DNA from: Hymenoscyphus infarciens
Taxonomy: Eukaryota > Ascomycota > Leotiomycetes > Helotiales > Helotiaceae
Assembly (NCBI GenBank): GCA_001414345.1
Contig: LLCB01000092.1
Location: forward strand, 124,001 to 188,000
DNA length: 64,000 bases
Reading direction: 5' to 3'
Shown here piece after piece: positions 24,657 to 37,827 of this stretch. The notes under the pieces are model-generated. The model ran no database searches, had not been told where the DNA came from, and saw only the letters and a program-made list of their open reading frames with translations. Within the stretch, counting starts at the first letter, position 1; each line of letters opens with the position of its first letter. Both the position numbers and the translations under genes were made by a program.

Positions 24657-27600
24657 ATTAACATCCGATAATTGTAGCCTCAAAAACTGCCAACTCAACG
24701 CAAAAGAACGACTGCACCCGATAGGAAAAGGGATTTGTTAAAGACACGTTTATTGTACAACATTCATATTGCTCCCATTTGCTTGCTTTTCGAAATTCGA
24801 AACTCCCATTGGTGGTTGCCTTCAACCGTCAAAATAAGGTTGAAATGGCCGCTGCCTTACAGTGTGTTTTTTCTCCGCCCGGCCCTCCGCCTCGCCTCGT
24901 CTTCCTTTTGCGCCGACCACCGACTCTCCCCTTGATTTCACTTCACAGACTTTGAGATCAGACTTAATATGAGACAATAATTCATGGTCATTTTCCCCTC
25001 CTTTCAACTCTGAGGCAATACATCATTATTCATAACAATGAGTTGCAGTCGCTTGAGTGCAGTCGTCAATGCCAACCACAACGAAAAGTTGAAATCCCTT
25101 GCCAGTATTATACAACATATTTTTTCAGGCCGTCTCCTCAATCCTGAAACAGTAAGCTGTAATTCTCGAATATTTTTTTATACTCGTTGCTATTGACAGT
25201 TAGGAGCTGACCCAGCCACTTAGAAATTCCATCATACTGGTTCCCGGTATGAAGACTTTCGAAGAAGCACTTACCCCCGACAGACTTCCGAGGGGTTAGA
25301 CTGATCTCAACTTCAAATTTATGGTTCTCTAATGTTTTTAACCGTAGCTGTTGCATCCTGCATTCTCAACTACAAGTACTGTTCTAGAGATGTCAGCAAA
25401 ACATTTGTCCCCTGTGTGCTCTTGGTCATCTACGTCTTCTTCTTTTGCGAATCTCTTCTTTATCCTAATTGTGATGATGTTATCTGGTTTCTTAACTATC
25501 ACGAAAGTCTTTTATCGCCATAGCCCATGTTAAAGCACACTACCATCTACCAGTGTGATATTGGTTTTAGAGGTAGAGGTAAGAGCACCAAATTTACCTA
25601 AATGGCCTTTCTATATGGGCATATGAAGGTTGGTTTATATAGCTAGGATGAGAGTAAAATGCCGATCTGGGCGAAGTAATCTTCATTTTTAGGCTCCAAG
25701 ACCTAAAATTTTGGACTTTCCACAACTCGGTACACCTTACTACTTTGTCACGGCATCTCGCGTGGGGCCCTGACTGAATTAATATTTCATGTCTGTCGAG
25801 CTGCTTTCGCGCTCTACTTTGCTTGTAATGTCGAATTCCTTTGAAGCAAAAAGGACGAAGGAATCCAGACTTCTGAAAGGACCACCTTTAAGAGAAAGAG
25901 CATAAGAGCGATCTGGAGTTCAAACTACTACTAGCGCGTGCAGTCTATTTTTCTCCGAGTCTGGCATGCAGCAAAATACCCGGTGCATTAATTGGACATT
26001 TTCATGCCCACTCTGTCTTTTGAAGCTCCTTTCGGTACCTATACTTCGGAAAAGTTCCGTGGGGCTTATAACAAGACTGGAGAGCCCATATAATTCTTCT
26101 TTAGTTAAAATTTGGGGATTTATGTGTATTGGAGTCAGTAGAGGAATTGAGTCACTAAATGACCCTAAGGAAAGACTGCTAGATGCAGAAAACTGACTAC
26201 TTTGTTGCCATTCTAGGTGACACCAACAGCCCCGGAGGAGGTTGCTACTGCAAAAATGAATACAGAAAATGGCATACGGGGGCGTTTATCGTGCACTGCC
26301 AGCTGTATCCCACTCCTTGCAGGATATATTGTCTGCGCTCAAAGATCGCTGAGTTTCTACTCGTTGCGACACTTTTCGCAGTTTCAAAGATTCCACAACC
26401 CTGAAGTCTTGAAGATTGTCCATATATCCGCCTAATTTACTGTATCATATGGTAAGCATGTGGTAATACAAAGGACTTAAAAGTCTCGAGAAAGAAGAAA
26501 AAGCTACCTTCGCATATTTTTAGTTCCGACATCGGACATATTTAATCGTGGTGGACTAAACGTGGTAACACAAGCTGGAGGTCCCATAGTCCTCAATTTG
26601 CCTACTTCCGGATAAGTAGCCAACTATCATCATAGTCCATCTCCAAAAACAGACTGCGGCATTTGGAATTCCTTTTTATATAGTGTAGGAAGATTCTAGG
26701 TTAGAGTATCGATCACATGGAATTCCAGAAACGTGACTTTTCACAAATTTCCGGTTAGCAAAAAAGAGAATCTGATATTTTTCGCCTTAGTAAAGTTGTA
26801 TACATTACTTAAAGTGACTTTTGTGGGATTTTATGCTTTACTTATACTTCTATTGCAGTCAATCTAACTACAGATATACTTCTTTTACTTCTAGCTCTTG
26901 TTTTTCTGCTCTAAAGTAATTGTCTATATGTTCTATGGAACTATTCTATGCTCTAGAGAAATCTTTCCTAGAAGCGTCTATTGTATGTCTTTTAGATTCA
27001 TCCTGGAATGTTCTAGAAGGGGGGCTTCCATGGGATATTCTACTGGGAGGGTTTCCAAATGCCGCATGTCTGTGAAACGTTTCCTCGAGAGCTCTCCGAG
27101 GCGTTCTTTACCCGAGATACGCTTCTTACTAGGGAATTTCACCCTACCAGCCCTGATTTATAGACGCGGATTGTCTCATCTTATTCTAGAAGTTCTCTGT
27201 CAGATTCAAGCGACAACTTCGTTGCTATAGCAGGAATAGCTCGAAACCTGTAAGAATAAACGGGTGACGATTTCTTGGCAGGACTCTAGCGTAAAGATAT
27301 ATTGTGTCAGATTTGTTGGCACACGTTTCCTGACCCTGCTTCCTAGGGCTCAAGACGAAGTAACACACCCTCGTAGTCATGGGCGGGGGTGAATGGGCAA
27401 ATAAATTTCAAGTCGGACGAATCCTTATTCTTTGAACCAGAACCAGAAAACCACTACGTAAAGTTTAAAGTTTGACAACGTGGTTGTCAACATGGTGCAG
27501 TCCGCCTAATCCAAAAAAATTATACATGTAAAGGGTGGCGTCTTAACAATTTTGTCGAGTTTCTTATTTCACTGTACTGTGACACTTGTCAATGAGGTTG

Positions 27601-28817
27601 CTGTGGGTAAAATTTCCCGAGGAGAAGTAATGTTGGATCACTGAGGAATAAGCAGGCTGAAATATTCCGCAGAAATATTGTCAATATTGTTTATTGGCAA
27701 ATTGGTTTCCCCTGATTCAGACGGACACGTTCCTGAATTTCTGGGAGTGTGTGAAACGCAAGGTCTACTGCTTAAGCAGACAGGCAAGGAAATTGGGACT
27801 GTTAGAATTCATATATACTGCAAACACAAACTCCATCCCTTGCTTGAGGAACTTTTGCGTAAGACAGAATGTGAAAAACAGCCGCCATGCCTCCTGGATA
27901 AAACAAGCTACGTCTCAACCGAAGTTGACAGTGAAGGAACAGAATAGGATGGTACAAAATAACGCTTGTTTGTCAATAGACTGGAGCTACTCTTCTTCTT
28001 CTCTTCGTGGATCTTAGATTATTCAAAACGATGGATTGCAGGAACAGAATACAGCTCTATAGCATATAGTCGCTATATATCATGCCAACTTCTCTACTCA
28101 AAAGCCGATGCGATTGGTAGCAAAAGAAAGGCCCCTTTTCTAAGCGAGGTGACCCTTATTTATTCCTCATCTTGTATCAGGATCGAGATGCAATACATAT
28201 CCTATCATCCCATCTACGCGCTACCCAAGAAACTATCAACCTCTTACTCTCTTTCGTTAATTTTTTTGGTTAGCAATATTATAACATTGACAAGTGAGTG
28301 ATGACAAAACCTCAAATTGCGTGAATCTACGATACCATCATCCTTCGATCAGTAACAGTTCAAAAATCAGATGAACACGTACTTCAATAAGGACGTAATA
28401 AAGCCTCAATCCAGAGAATTGGCTAAACCTTGACAATGCGAAATCTCCAGTATACTACATCTTGTTTGGGATTCTTCCATTGTCAGCCACACTAGAGGCA
28501 TGAAAAGAAGCTAAGGAAAATGAAGTTCACTGTGTCCAAACACATTTTCAGGTTTGATGTTGGTAAAGGCGTGGAGAGTTTCCGAATAATAAGCGTCTAT
28601 ATTAGTATTTGGTATGTTGGTATGCCAGTCCAATGCCAGTCGAGCAGGATGGAAAGAATGGAATGCACGTGACGCAAGTTTTCAGACTGTTTCCCCAAGC
28701 TGTTTAGTAACTCTAGCTTTTATAAATATAGGAAGGGTATATCCGGGCAGTCTTACTATGCACTCTCTCCCACCATCATCTCAGCTCCCTTTCCCAACAT
28801 GCGTTTTTGAGAAATGT
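24657..28817. other. 4.2-kb gene-free stretch
   Basis: Moderately AT-rich but not RIP-like. Only short scattered ORFs (at most 111 codons) with no domain, no convincing splice chains and no inverted or direct repeats that I could pick out. The left end is the promoter of the bZIP gene; the right end is the 3' flank of the MFS gene. Confidence 0.45.
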
Positions 28818-30857
28818 TCAACCAGCGGCAAACGTACTCTTCTTCCTCAACAACACCCCATACTTCCACAACAAAATAGGTGCAGGCCACCCCAAACCAA
28901 TAGCAATGAACGCCAAAAGGCTATTGCCCCACCCATAATGCAGCTTTTTATACATGTACGGCGCAAAAAGCGGAAATCCGAAACCTGCTAGAGACCGCAA
29001 CAATGAAGCAGCAGCTATAGCACTAGCCGCAAATCTTGTGTATGAATCCACAATATACGCTACAATTTACAAAAAAAAGGAAACAAATTAGCCGAGAACA
29101 TAGCATGGGATAAAGGAGACGTACTCTGCATGCATTGGAATGACATAACAATCCCAGCGCAGAATATTGCTGTCCCAATATTGGGAACAATCCAATGGAG
29201 ATGTGCTTGAGAACTCCATCCATATAAAAAAAGTCCCACAGGCACCAAAAAGGCACCTGGGACCATGAGAGGGACGCGGAATTCTGGTTTCCCTACGCCA
29301 TGGTTTCGCTTCTTCAAGGCTACATAGATTTTGTCCTGGAAAAAGGCGGCTCCTTGTGCCCCACTGCAACAAATTAGCATACGTTTTTCTCGTTGACCCA
29401 GGGGCCGGAAGCAGTGAGTAAGGATAAAACTTGCTCCCGATCACTAAGAATAGGAGTCAAAAAGGGGGGACAAAGGGAAAGGTTGCATACATGAAGAAGC
29501 CAAGTCCTAAACTGATGTAATTCAAACTCCCAGTTCCAACATCCTGGTGGTATTCATTGGTCCAAAGTGCGGGAAAGGTCGAAAGAACCAGATACATCAG
29601 TCCGTAGAGAAAAGCCATGTAGACCCCCAATACCTGAACGATAATCTGAGTGCCCAGGAGAATGAAAGGTCGACTAAGCGCGACTCGAAGGGTCTTTGAG
29701 AGGGTAAGATCAGGTCTGTCGAATTCCGTATGTAGGTCTGAATTGCCAGTTTCTTTGATAAGTTTGTTCTTTTTGCGGCCGAGAAGGACTGGCGTGTAGG
29801 TTTCTTGTAAGAAAAAAAGTCCCGTTATCTGAATAAAAGCATCCGCGATAGTAGTTGCGTAGAAAACCCAGCGCCAGCTTGTATTCTCTGTGATATAACC
29901 TCCAGCTATAGGGCCCACTGCCGGGCCAAGCATGGGAGCAAGACTGTACAAGCTCATGGCTAGTCCGCGCTGTTCTGCATGGAAAAGATCACCTAGGACG
30001 CCGCCGCCTATTGCCAAAGGAGCGCTTCCCCCACATCCTGATAGAAATCGAAAGGCGATCAATTGACTCTTGGTTTGAGCAAATCCACAAGCCAGGTTGA
30101 AAACCAAATAAACAAGATTGCTCAATTGCAACACTACAACTCGTCCATAGGTTTCTGATAGAGGGCCCAGAAACAGCGGTGCTATTGCGTAAGCGAGAAC
30201 GAAGACTGATAAAGTCAAAAACTGTTCGATTTCGTTGGTGATATTGAGCTCTTTTGCAATGGATGTAATAGCGGGCGCAACCATGGAAGAGGATACTGGC
30301 GATATAAACGTGAAAGAGGATACAACGAAGGTGGCAGCCCATTTGCGTCTCAGAGTCCAGTTCTTGGGATTTTCTGGATCTTCGGGTCCATTCCACTGCA
30401 AGACATTAGCACACGCTTCTCTCGTTGACTCAGGAGCCGAGAGCAAAGGGCAAGGATGAAACTTGCTCTTGACAACTAAGAATAGGAGTTCAAAAGGGGA
30501 ACATAGGGAAAAGCTGCATACAGAAACGAGATTCGGATCGCGTAGTATTCTTGCCGATGTCGTCTTCTCCAGTTTCAGTCCAGATTCAACGTCGTTGTTC
30601 ATTTCGTTTTCGAATTTGTTCCCAGTCTCCGGCATGGCATCATGAGTTGATTCTTCTACATCTGTCGTTCCCGAACTCTTTTCCTTCCTTAGGTCTGAAC
30701 TATTCCTTCTGTCTTCAATGTATGGCTCATTATCTTCGTCGTTCGTACGGCCATGGTATTGTGAACGGTCATCGAGATGGGTTGCTGATACTAGACGTGA
30801 TATTGCAGGTGTTGTGTTCTGTGTCGAACGATGCTGTGATTCATCACCGTCCGCCAT
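28818..30857 (-). CDS. MFS multidrug-type transporter (DHA1 family)
   Basis: Four exons, complement of 30522-30857, 29491-30395, 29125-29363 and 28818-29059, giving 573 residues. The hydrophilic N-tail of about 110 residues leads to DPNLVS|WNGPEDPENPKNW (spliced across intron 1), a hallmark preceding the first helix in fungal DHA1 drug:H+ antiporters. Further motifs are PLSETYGRVVV after helix 2, AFRFLSGCGGSAPLAIGGGVLGDLF, and LGPAVGPIAGGYITENTSWRW (motif C and the following loop). The C-terminal half is read after splicing and ends YMYKKLHYGWGNSLLAF...GVLLRKKSTFAAG. Twelve transmembrane helices are expected at the plasma membrane. Introns 1 (126 bp) and 2 (127 bp) are homologous to each other; intron 3 is an ordinary 65 bp. 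Intron 1 is a multiple of three and open, so it could be mistaken for coding. Confidence 0.93.
29364..29490 (-). other. Intron 2 of the MFS gene, introner-like copy
   Basis: 127-bp GT-AG intron (GTATGCAACC ... TGCTAATTTGTTGCAG). It shares with intron 1 the same start, the ACTCCTATTCTTAGT, GAGCAAGTTT and GTCAACGAGA segments in the same order, and the GTRTGCTAAT branch region. By eye about three quarters of positions agree. Confidence 0.85.
30396..30521 (-). other. Intron 1 of the MFS gene, introner-like copy
   Basis: 126-bp GT-AG intron (GTATGCAGCT ... TGCTAATGTCTTGCAG). Removing it restores the family-typical DPNLVSWNGPEDPENP sequence. It is collinear with intron 2 over its full length, although the flanking exons are unrelated except for TGG directly after each acceptor. 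Confidence 0.88.
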
Positions 30858-32558
30858 AAATATCCCGAACTCTACTTGAGTGATTTGCCCTCAATCGTAT
30901 GGCGGATACGATTCCTGGGAACTTGGAAATTGGTACACGGGCTTTCGTCCAAAGAGCTCTGTTGCACTTTAGTAAAATATTATAGTTCTTGGGTCGTAAA
31001 CTAGGTACTTTGACTATTGGGTCCGACACTTGGAAATTCGGGTTGCTCAATGAAACGCGAGAGTTCTCAGCCTACAAAGAGAAGAAGCAGAGGCAGAAAA
31101 GAGAAATAGAGAAATAGATAAATAGACATTACAAGCAGCTCCGACGACACAGAAAAAACGCGAAATGGGCCCACATGACTCTTTATCTCCTCTATCTCCT
31201 CTTGACGCCGACTTACCGTTACTCCACTTGGTATTACTGAACACCAATCAACGGTCATCGCACCACGGCACCACGGGCATGGTCATCGGGGATTTTCTTG
31301 ACGCACTGCAGGTGCACTCCACCCGGTCCACCCGAGATTTAGGAAACTCGGCACCACGGGGAGCCCAACTACTTAACTCCGGGACAGGTGTGAGAAGGCC
31401 GATTAATCCCGTGTCAAAAACGAGTTGTGATTGGACAGTGCAAGTATGGCTTTGAAATGTTGAACACGAAAGGTACATGGTGGTACGGAGTAACTTCCAC
31501 TTGTAATAAACCGAAAAGCCGGAGTGGTCGTCCCAAAAATCCTGAAGGTTGCAGGTTGGGGTCCGGATTACGGCTTCAACCCTAACTCTTAACTCTAAAC
31601 AGGACAGTAAAGCGGCAGTGAGCTTGTACCTTGAATATAAGAGAAGATTAGTAATCTTCGTAATCCAAATGTTTTAGTGTTCACTTGCCCTAAGGGCCTG
31701 TTTAGCTGGCATATTTTTTGGATAGTTTAGGATATGTACTACTAAAAAGGCGTTATAATAATGATAGATAATTTAATATATTCAACACTTTGATATATGC
31801 TGAATCGTTTAGCCTGTATATTTTTTAAGCTAGATTATTTAGCTAAATAATCTAATATTTATGTAAAAGATTATCCCTACCAAAAAAAGTTATTATCTTA
31901 TTATCGCTAAAACCACGATAATTGGAATAATATCTTTTTTCTTACCCAAGTATATTACTACCGTTCTAAGACAAAATACCAGCCATAAGATATTAGATAT
32001 GCGAGCCAAACGATTACTGAATATGTTATCCGAATAATTAGATAATAAATAAATATATACCATGCCACTTTTATTAGATAATTTAATATTATCTCATAGC
32101 TAGCCAAACAGGCCCTAAGGTTCTGCTGTCTGTCGCGCGATAAGCATCGTTAAAGTAGAGAACATCACCCCCCGCCACTGCGGACCTCTTCTGCTCCACT
32201 CTCCAAGTCTGTTCACATCAAATTTCGTTCTTGGTGTCGATTTCGATGAAAAATATACCAGAAATTCTAAGCTTATTGCACATGGCCTAACCGGCTTATC
32301 CCCCTCCGTTTTGCCATCTGTGCTGCTTCCAAGTTCCACCTCAGCTTGCTGACCCATCATTGCCCCGCGCTTCGCGATTTGTCCGCTGAATTACATCCAA
32401 CTTCGGTCATATACTCGTAGCCCGGGAAATTGGAGATATTTTGGAAAACCGCTTTGCGAATTACGGATTGCGCTGGTCTGGGTCAGATCCCGTCTGAGAT
32501 CCCGAGTCAACAACCCTCCAGCTCGTCTGCACATCTCCAGTGCCCCACCCTTATCATT
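30858..32558. promoter_or_regulatory. Divergent promoter region of the MFS gene and nirA
   Basis: 1.7 kb separates two start codons pointing away from each other, so both promoters must lie here. It contains the 422-bp MITE at 31694-32115. An in-frame ATG at 32430 would extend NirA by 43 residues but is probably leader. No defined operator was identified. Confidence 0.5.
31694..32115. mobile_element. PIF/Harbinger-type MITE (Tourist-like)
   Basis: 422-bp non-coding AT-rich element. The left end GGGCCTGTTTAGCTGGC and the right end AGCTAGCCAAACAGGCCC are inverted copies, each flanked by TAA (31691-31693 and 32116-32118). The 3-bp TAA duplication and the GGGCCTGTTTGGCT-like terminus are the standard marks of PIF/Harbinger-derived MITEs. 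No transposase is encoded, so it would have moved with a transposase from elsewhere. Confidence 0.85.
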
Positions 32559-35547
32559 ATGTCGGACATCAAAGAGGGGGACCGGCTGCAGTATCAACAA
32601 AACGGAGGCGGAGACCTTGGAGAAGGTTCTGTTCCAGTCAATGGAACTCCGGCGAAGAAGAAATCGAGAAGCAATAGAGAGGTCGCGGCAATAAAGAGAA
32701 GATGTGTGAGCACCGCGTGCATCGCATGCCGGAAACGAAAATCAAAATGCGATGGGAATACACCAAGCTGCGCGGCCTGTTCGAGCGTGTACGCGACTGG
32801 TGAGTCCCTCCCCGGAAAGAGAAAATCTGCGCAGAGCTTATCAAGGCTGATATTTATATAACCAGAATGTATCTACGATCCCAACAGCGACCACCGAAGG
32901 AAAGGTGTATACAAAGAGAAGATCGATAGCTTGAAAACGCGCAATTCGACGCTGCAGACACTTGTCCAGGCCATCTTGAACGCGGCAGAAGACGACGTGC
33001 CAGCTTTGATACGGCAAATACGGACATGTGAGAGTCTGGATGATGTGGCGGACAATATACTGCGGCAAGAGCAAGGCTTGGATGAGGAGGAGGAAGAACT
33101 GGACGACAGTGCCACATACACAACCTCAAACCTTCCAACCTTCGAAACAGAATTGTCGGGCAAGATGGGTGAGTTGCGTTTGGAGAATGGTTCGGTGCGG
33201 TTCCTCGGGGGCACGTCCAACTTGATATATCTCGACCCGACGGACGATGACCAGTACGCGCCCGGCTCAGAAGCATACACACAACAGGAAGACCCCCTGA
33301 CGAGTTGGACCACCGTAACCACTGATACGGAGGTTATTGTTCATCTCATCAACATGTACTTCACGTGGCATTACCCCTATTTTACCACCTTGTCCAAGAG
33401 CCTTTTTTATCGAGATTTTCTCCTCGGTACGTCTGCGAACAATAACACACTTGGCTCTCAAGTGAAGTAATCTCCAAGCCATATCACAAAGCTGACTTCC
33501 TCACAGGGAAGCCTCTTGGGAACCCAAAGCGAACTATATATTGCTCTAGTCTTCTAGTGAATGCGATGCTAGCACTAGGATGCCATTTTACTAACTCGCC
33601 TAAAGGGTGTCAAGACCCCAACGACCCTACCACGAAAGGCGATGCCTTCTTTGCAGAGGCCAAGAGGCTTATCGTGGAAAATGATGGATATGAGAAACCC
33701 AGGTTGACTACGGTTCAAGCTCTATGTCTTATGTCTGTTCGAGAAGCTGGCTGCGGCCGGGAGGCCAAGGGCTGGGTATATAGCGGAATGAGTTTTAGGA
33801 TGGCACAAGATATGGGCTTGAATTTAGATTCTGGGGGCATGACAAATAACAAGGAAAGCATGGACGAGCAAGAGATTGACGCTCGAAGAGTAACATTTTG
33901 GGGTTGCTTCTTGTTCGACAAGTGTTGGTCAAACTACCTTGGACGATTGCCCCAGCTCCCCGGAGCAAATATCACGGTACCAAAGTATGATGTATTTCCC
34001 GACGAGGATTCTGATATTTGGTCACCTTATACAGATAGCGGGGTTTCCAGTTTGCATTCACAACCCTCGAGGACACGAACGGTCGCCTTGCAAATCTCAA
34101 GCCTTTGTGAGATCAGTAGCGACTTGTTAATATTCTTCTATCATCCCCAACATCTTGAAAAGTCGGTCGGGAGGTCTCAAGAATTGAAAAAGTTGAGTGA
34201 GTTACAAACACGCCTGGAAGCATGGCGAAGGGAACTGCCGAAAGAATTAGAACCAAAGGATGGTCAATTACCAAATGTTCTACTCATGCAGTGAGTAATA
34301 TCTTCACCTCTCTCTGCTATCCTTTTATGGCAATTTGAAGTATTGTGCGAAAAAAAATTAGAGAACTCAAGGAATCCGGCTTCTAGGCTTCTTATTCCCC
34401 TAAGCCTTTTCAATAAATGTTCATGGTTGTCTTGATAAAATGCCAGCACTAACAGAGGAATAGTATGTTCTTTCACTTGTTATATATCCACCTATTCCGT
34501 CCATTTCTCAAGTACAACCCTTCAACTTCACCTCTCCCATCTCATGTGTCTCCACGAAAGCTATGCACACAAGCCGCAGGGTCAGTGTCAAAGCTCATGC
34601 GTTTATATAAACGGACTTACGGCCTTCGACAAATCTGCAATATCGCCGTCTACATAGTGCATTCGGCATGTACTATTCATCTACTCAATCTTCCCGAGAA
34701 GACTGCCAAAAGAGATATTGTCCATGGCGTTAAACATCTCGAGGAAATCGCGGAGGACTGGCTATGCTCTCGACGAACATTAAGTATACTCAGTGTTCTT
34801 GCCAGAAAATGGAAGATTGATCTCCCAGAAGAGGCCGCAGCAGTTCTGACGAGAACTGATGTAAAATATGGGTATTTTAGTACAGCAGATGTGCCATCTC
34901 CTAAACAGGAACTGGGTGTTACTACTCCCCCTTCCGCTCCGTCACCACCAGCACCTCGATCACAGTCAATTCAACAACAAACTGCAAGCTCATTGTGCAC
35001 TCAAAACCAACTCAAACAAAGCTTGTACAGCTATCTTCCAGATTCCCGGGTGACCAGGATGAGTGGTGTCCAACAGACTCCATTGGTCCTGCAAAACACC
35101 ATTCCCACCTCTAATACGGACGCCATGGGAAACAATGTTGGCTCGATGCCCGTTCCTTTCGATACAGCCATAGCTTCGGTGCCATATCCCCAACACTACA
35201 GCAACCCTTCAATATCCACTGTCCTCACCCCAGATAACAATATGCCTCGCAGCAATTCTGGAATCACGTCCTCAACAGAATCATCCGACATGACTCGACA
35301 GGTCAGTCCAAGTACGCTGTTTGGTGGTGTAGAGGCCTTGGTCGAGAGTCAAGACTGGTGGCTTCGCGATCAAGCCAGTCTCGTTCTTGGATTTGATAAT
35401 TGGATGGGTGTTGCTCCGGATGGGATGAATGCGCCCTCCCCCGATTTGAACAATTTGCCCGCTTCGAGTTCGGGGTTCTTTATGGGGGCCAACAACAACC
35501 AGGGAAATGAGGGCTTTGGGGGGGAAGATGACTGGAATTATCCTTGA
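32559..35547 (+). CDS. nirA: Nitrate assimilation transcription activator, NirA/NIT4 type
   Basis: Four exons: 32559-32799, 32866-33426, 33507-34290, 34464-35547, giving 889 residues, the length usual for NirA/NIT4. The Zn(II)2Cys6 cluster uses Cys54, 57, 64, 71, 74 and 82, with CIACRKRKSKCDG and the NirA-typical ECIYDPNSDHRRKGVYKEK directly after it. Intron 1 splits the cluster just before the last Cys. A linker with coiled-coil potential (SLKTRNSTLQTLVQAIL) follows, then the fungal-specific regulatory domain (MSVREAGCGREAKGWVYSGM, RRVTFWGCFLFDKCWSNYLGR), and a Pro/Ser/Gln-rich C-terminus ending in an acidic Gly-rich tail. Members switch on nitrate and nitrite reductase and nitrate transporter genes when nitrate is present and ammonium absent. 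Those targets are not in this window. Confidence 0.96.
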
Positions 35548-37670
35548 TGCTTGCAATTTGGGAGATGCAATTCTAGTGGTAAACAGACGCTACGAGATGG
35601 TATGATAATGAGCGTGGGACATTCTTTTATTATACAAATGTAGCGATGGAGTTCTGAGTTGATGGGATTTTGTGGACTTTTCGGGGGATTTGGAAGGAGT
35701 TTCTTGTATGTATGGGCAATGGGCAACGCCCCGTCGCGGATTCATCGGTACAGGAGCTGCAACTATCTTCATTGTTAAGGCATTGTTAACGTCTTTCTCG
35801 ACTTTTGCAACGCTTGTGCGAGATGGAAATTTGCCTCTCACGCTGTCTGCGGTCGACTGTGAATTTTTAGAAATTTGGGATCCAAAAAAAAAGGGGGGGG
35901 GGGGTATACTAACGCTAAAGAAGGGGCCCAATCCGCTTTGGGTAAGGTCGAGGTCGGGTTAGCTTGCGTCGCTCCTTCTTTCGTTGGCAATGGAATGTTG
36001 CCGTCGCGAGCGGGTCAATGTTGAGAGTCGCACCTTCCACCTCCTCAACTCGACCAGAATCTCCTCGCCACTCCTAGCTCGGGAGATTCCACCGCAATCA
36101 AATGAACTGTCCAAGTTTGACAGAGGAAGGAAGGAAGACCTCTACTGCTCTTACGGGCGCCTTCCTTGTCATGCGTGCCTCGAGACAAGCCTCCACCACT
36201 TCGTCCCTTAAGAAAACGACCGTGTTGTCTCTTTACCCAACCCAACAAAACAGGGATAAAACTGCGGTGTACAAATTCATCTCACTCGAAATCTTGAAGT
36301 CCATTGATTGAACGGCTCCACTCCGCGCAAGAGTACGAGTACTCTCATCAAGCGGGAGAAGAAGAGGTCGGGCCTATGCAGAATACTGCTGCCTTCCAAA
36401 TTCTTTTCATACCGCCTCGTTTATTTCATTTCCAGGGAAACATCAGCAACAACCACCTTCTGAAAATCTGAAAATCTGAAAAGGCATGATTTTTGTTGTG
36501 TTGTAGCTTTCTGGTTTCTGCACGCATTCCTTCCGGTCCATTGGATTCTCGTCGTTTGAGACAACTCAGGCTTCGATTTAGGAGGCAATGAAGATTCGGG
36601 ACAGAAATAGCTCAATCTCACCTTTTTCAGACGCAAAGGGTAGCTTGAATAGATGCTTTCATCGACTTGCACGCAATCGTAGTTGAATATGGCATATGGC
36701 AGTAATTTTGCATTGGCCTGAGATCGGTAGTTCTAGGGCGTAACTTAGCTATCACTTCTCTAAAGCCACCAAGCCACCATACAACTCTTTGTTGACAAGA
36801 TAATCTCAAAGATTTACTGTGCACGTTCTAGGCTTACCTAGTAGTCCACGTGACGGTAAAAATCTCACTATCTTCTCTCTTGGAAAAGCTGCTTTTCCCT
36901 ATGCTAGTCTCGGGCCAAAAATTTGGCGCGTATGGTTTTCAAAACTCCGTTACCTTTCTTGAGATGTGGAGGATACTTTCACTCTCCCTTTCTAAAGCTG
37001 TTCCACCGTGTTCTCAATTGGCTGACTAGATGCTCCTATTTTTCTCCGCATTTCTTGCAGTTTACCTATATCAGTTCGACCTGGTGGTGAGTAATTTGAA
37101 ATAGTCCGAAACTATTGGTAGTCCTATTCAATACTTCAAGTAAGACAAAATAAAGCCACGCGCTTGGTTCATCTCTTTCTACTCCTTGGGTAGAGTGATA
37201 GAGAGTTTTCTACGGCGCATATAAGTCTTTCGGTTCTTGCGTACTCTTTTTTATCCACCACCACCCTCCTCCGCCCCCTTTTTTTGTTCAGGCGTGGAAT
37301 TGATCGCGGGCCTCGCTAGTGTGAGGGTTTCATTTAGACAGCTTTCACTATTGGTGAATGTTTCGAGGAAGTTACATACCTACTCTTCAAGGTTTACGCA
37401 AATATACTGCTAGTAGAGTTTTTGTTCACAGGTTCATTTTAGTATACATGATGTTTGTCGTCGACTCGTCGACTCGTTGCAGAGTTATTATTTCTATATA
37501 CTACGGAAAGGAGCAGTTATCATTCGTGGTAAAAGTAAGACTTACAGAATCACTAAAATTATACGTGATGATTAGAGTGGCTAAACTGGAATATCTTACT
37601 TTGAAGAAGACTTTAGAGACTCGGGGTTCTTTTTCTGATGTTATTATTCGTACTCTTTTCAAATTGTTAA

Positions 37671-37827
37671 TTGGTTGACTGTTGACTGTTGACTGTTGAC
37701 AGTTGACTGTCCTAGAATTTATGGAAGAAGAAATTTTTTTATCTAAAAGGTTTTTAAGTGCACATTGAATGCTGGCATGAACATGATGAACATGATGAAC
37801 ATGATGAACATGATGAACATGATGAAC
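37671..37827 (+). repeat. Two short minisatellites (7-bp and 9-bp units)
   Basis: About five GTTGACT/GTTGACA units are followed 65 bp later by five or more CATGATGAA units. Both are exact or nearly exact, which suggests recent slippage. No gene overlaps them. Confidence 0.85.
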
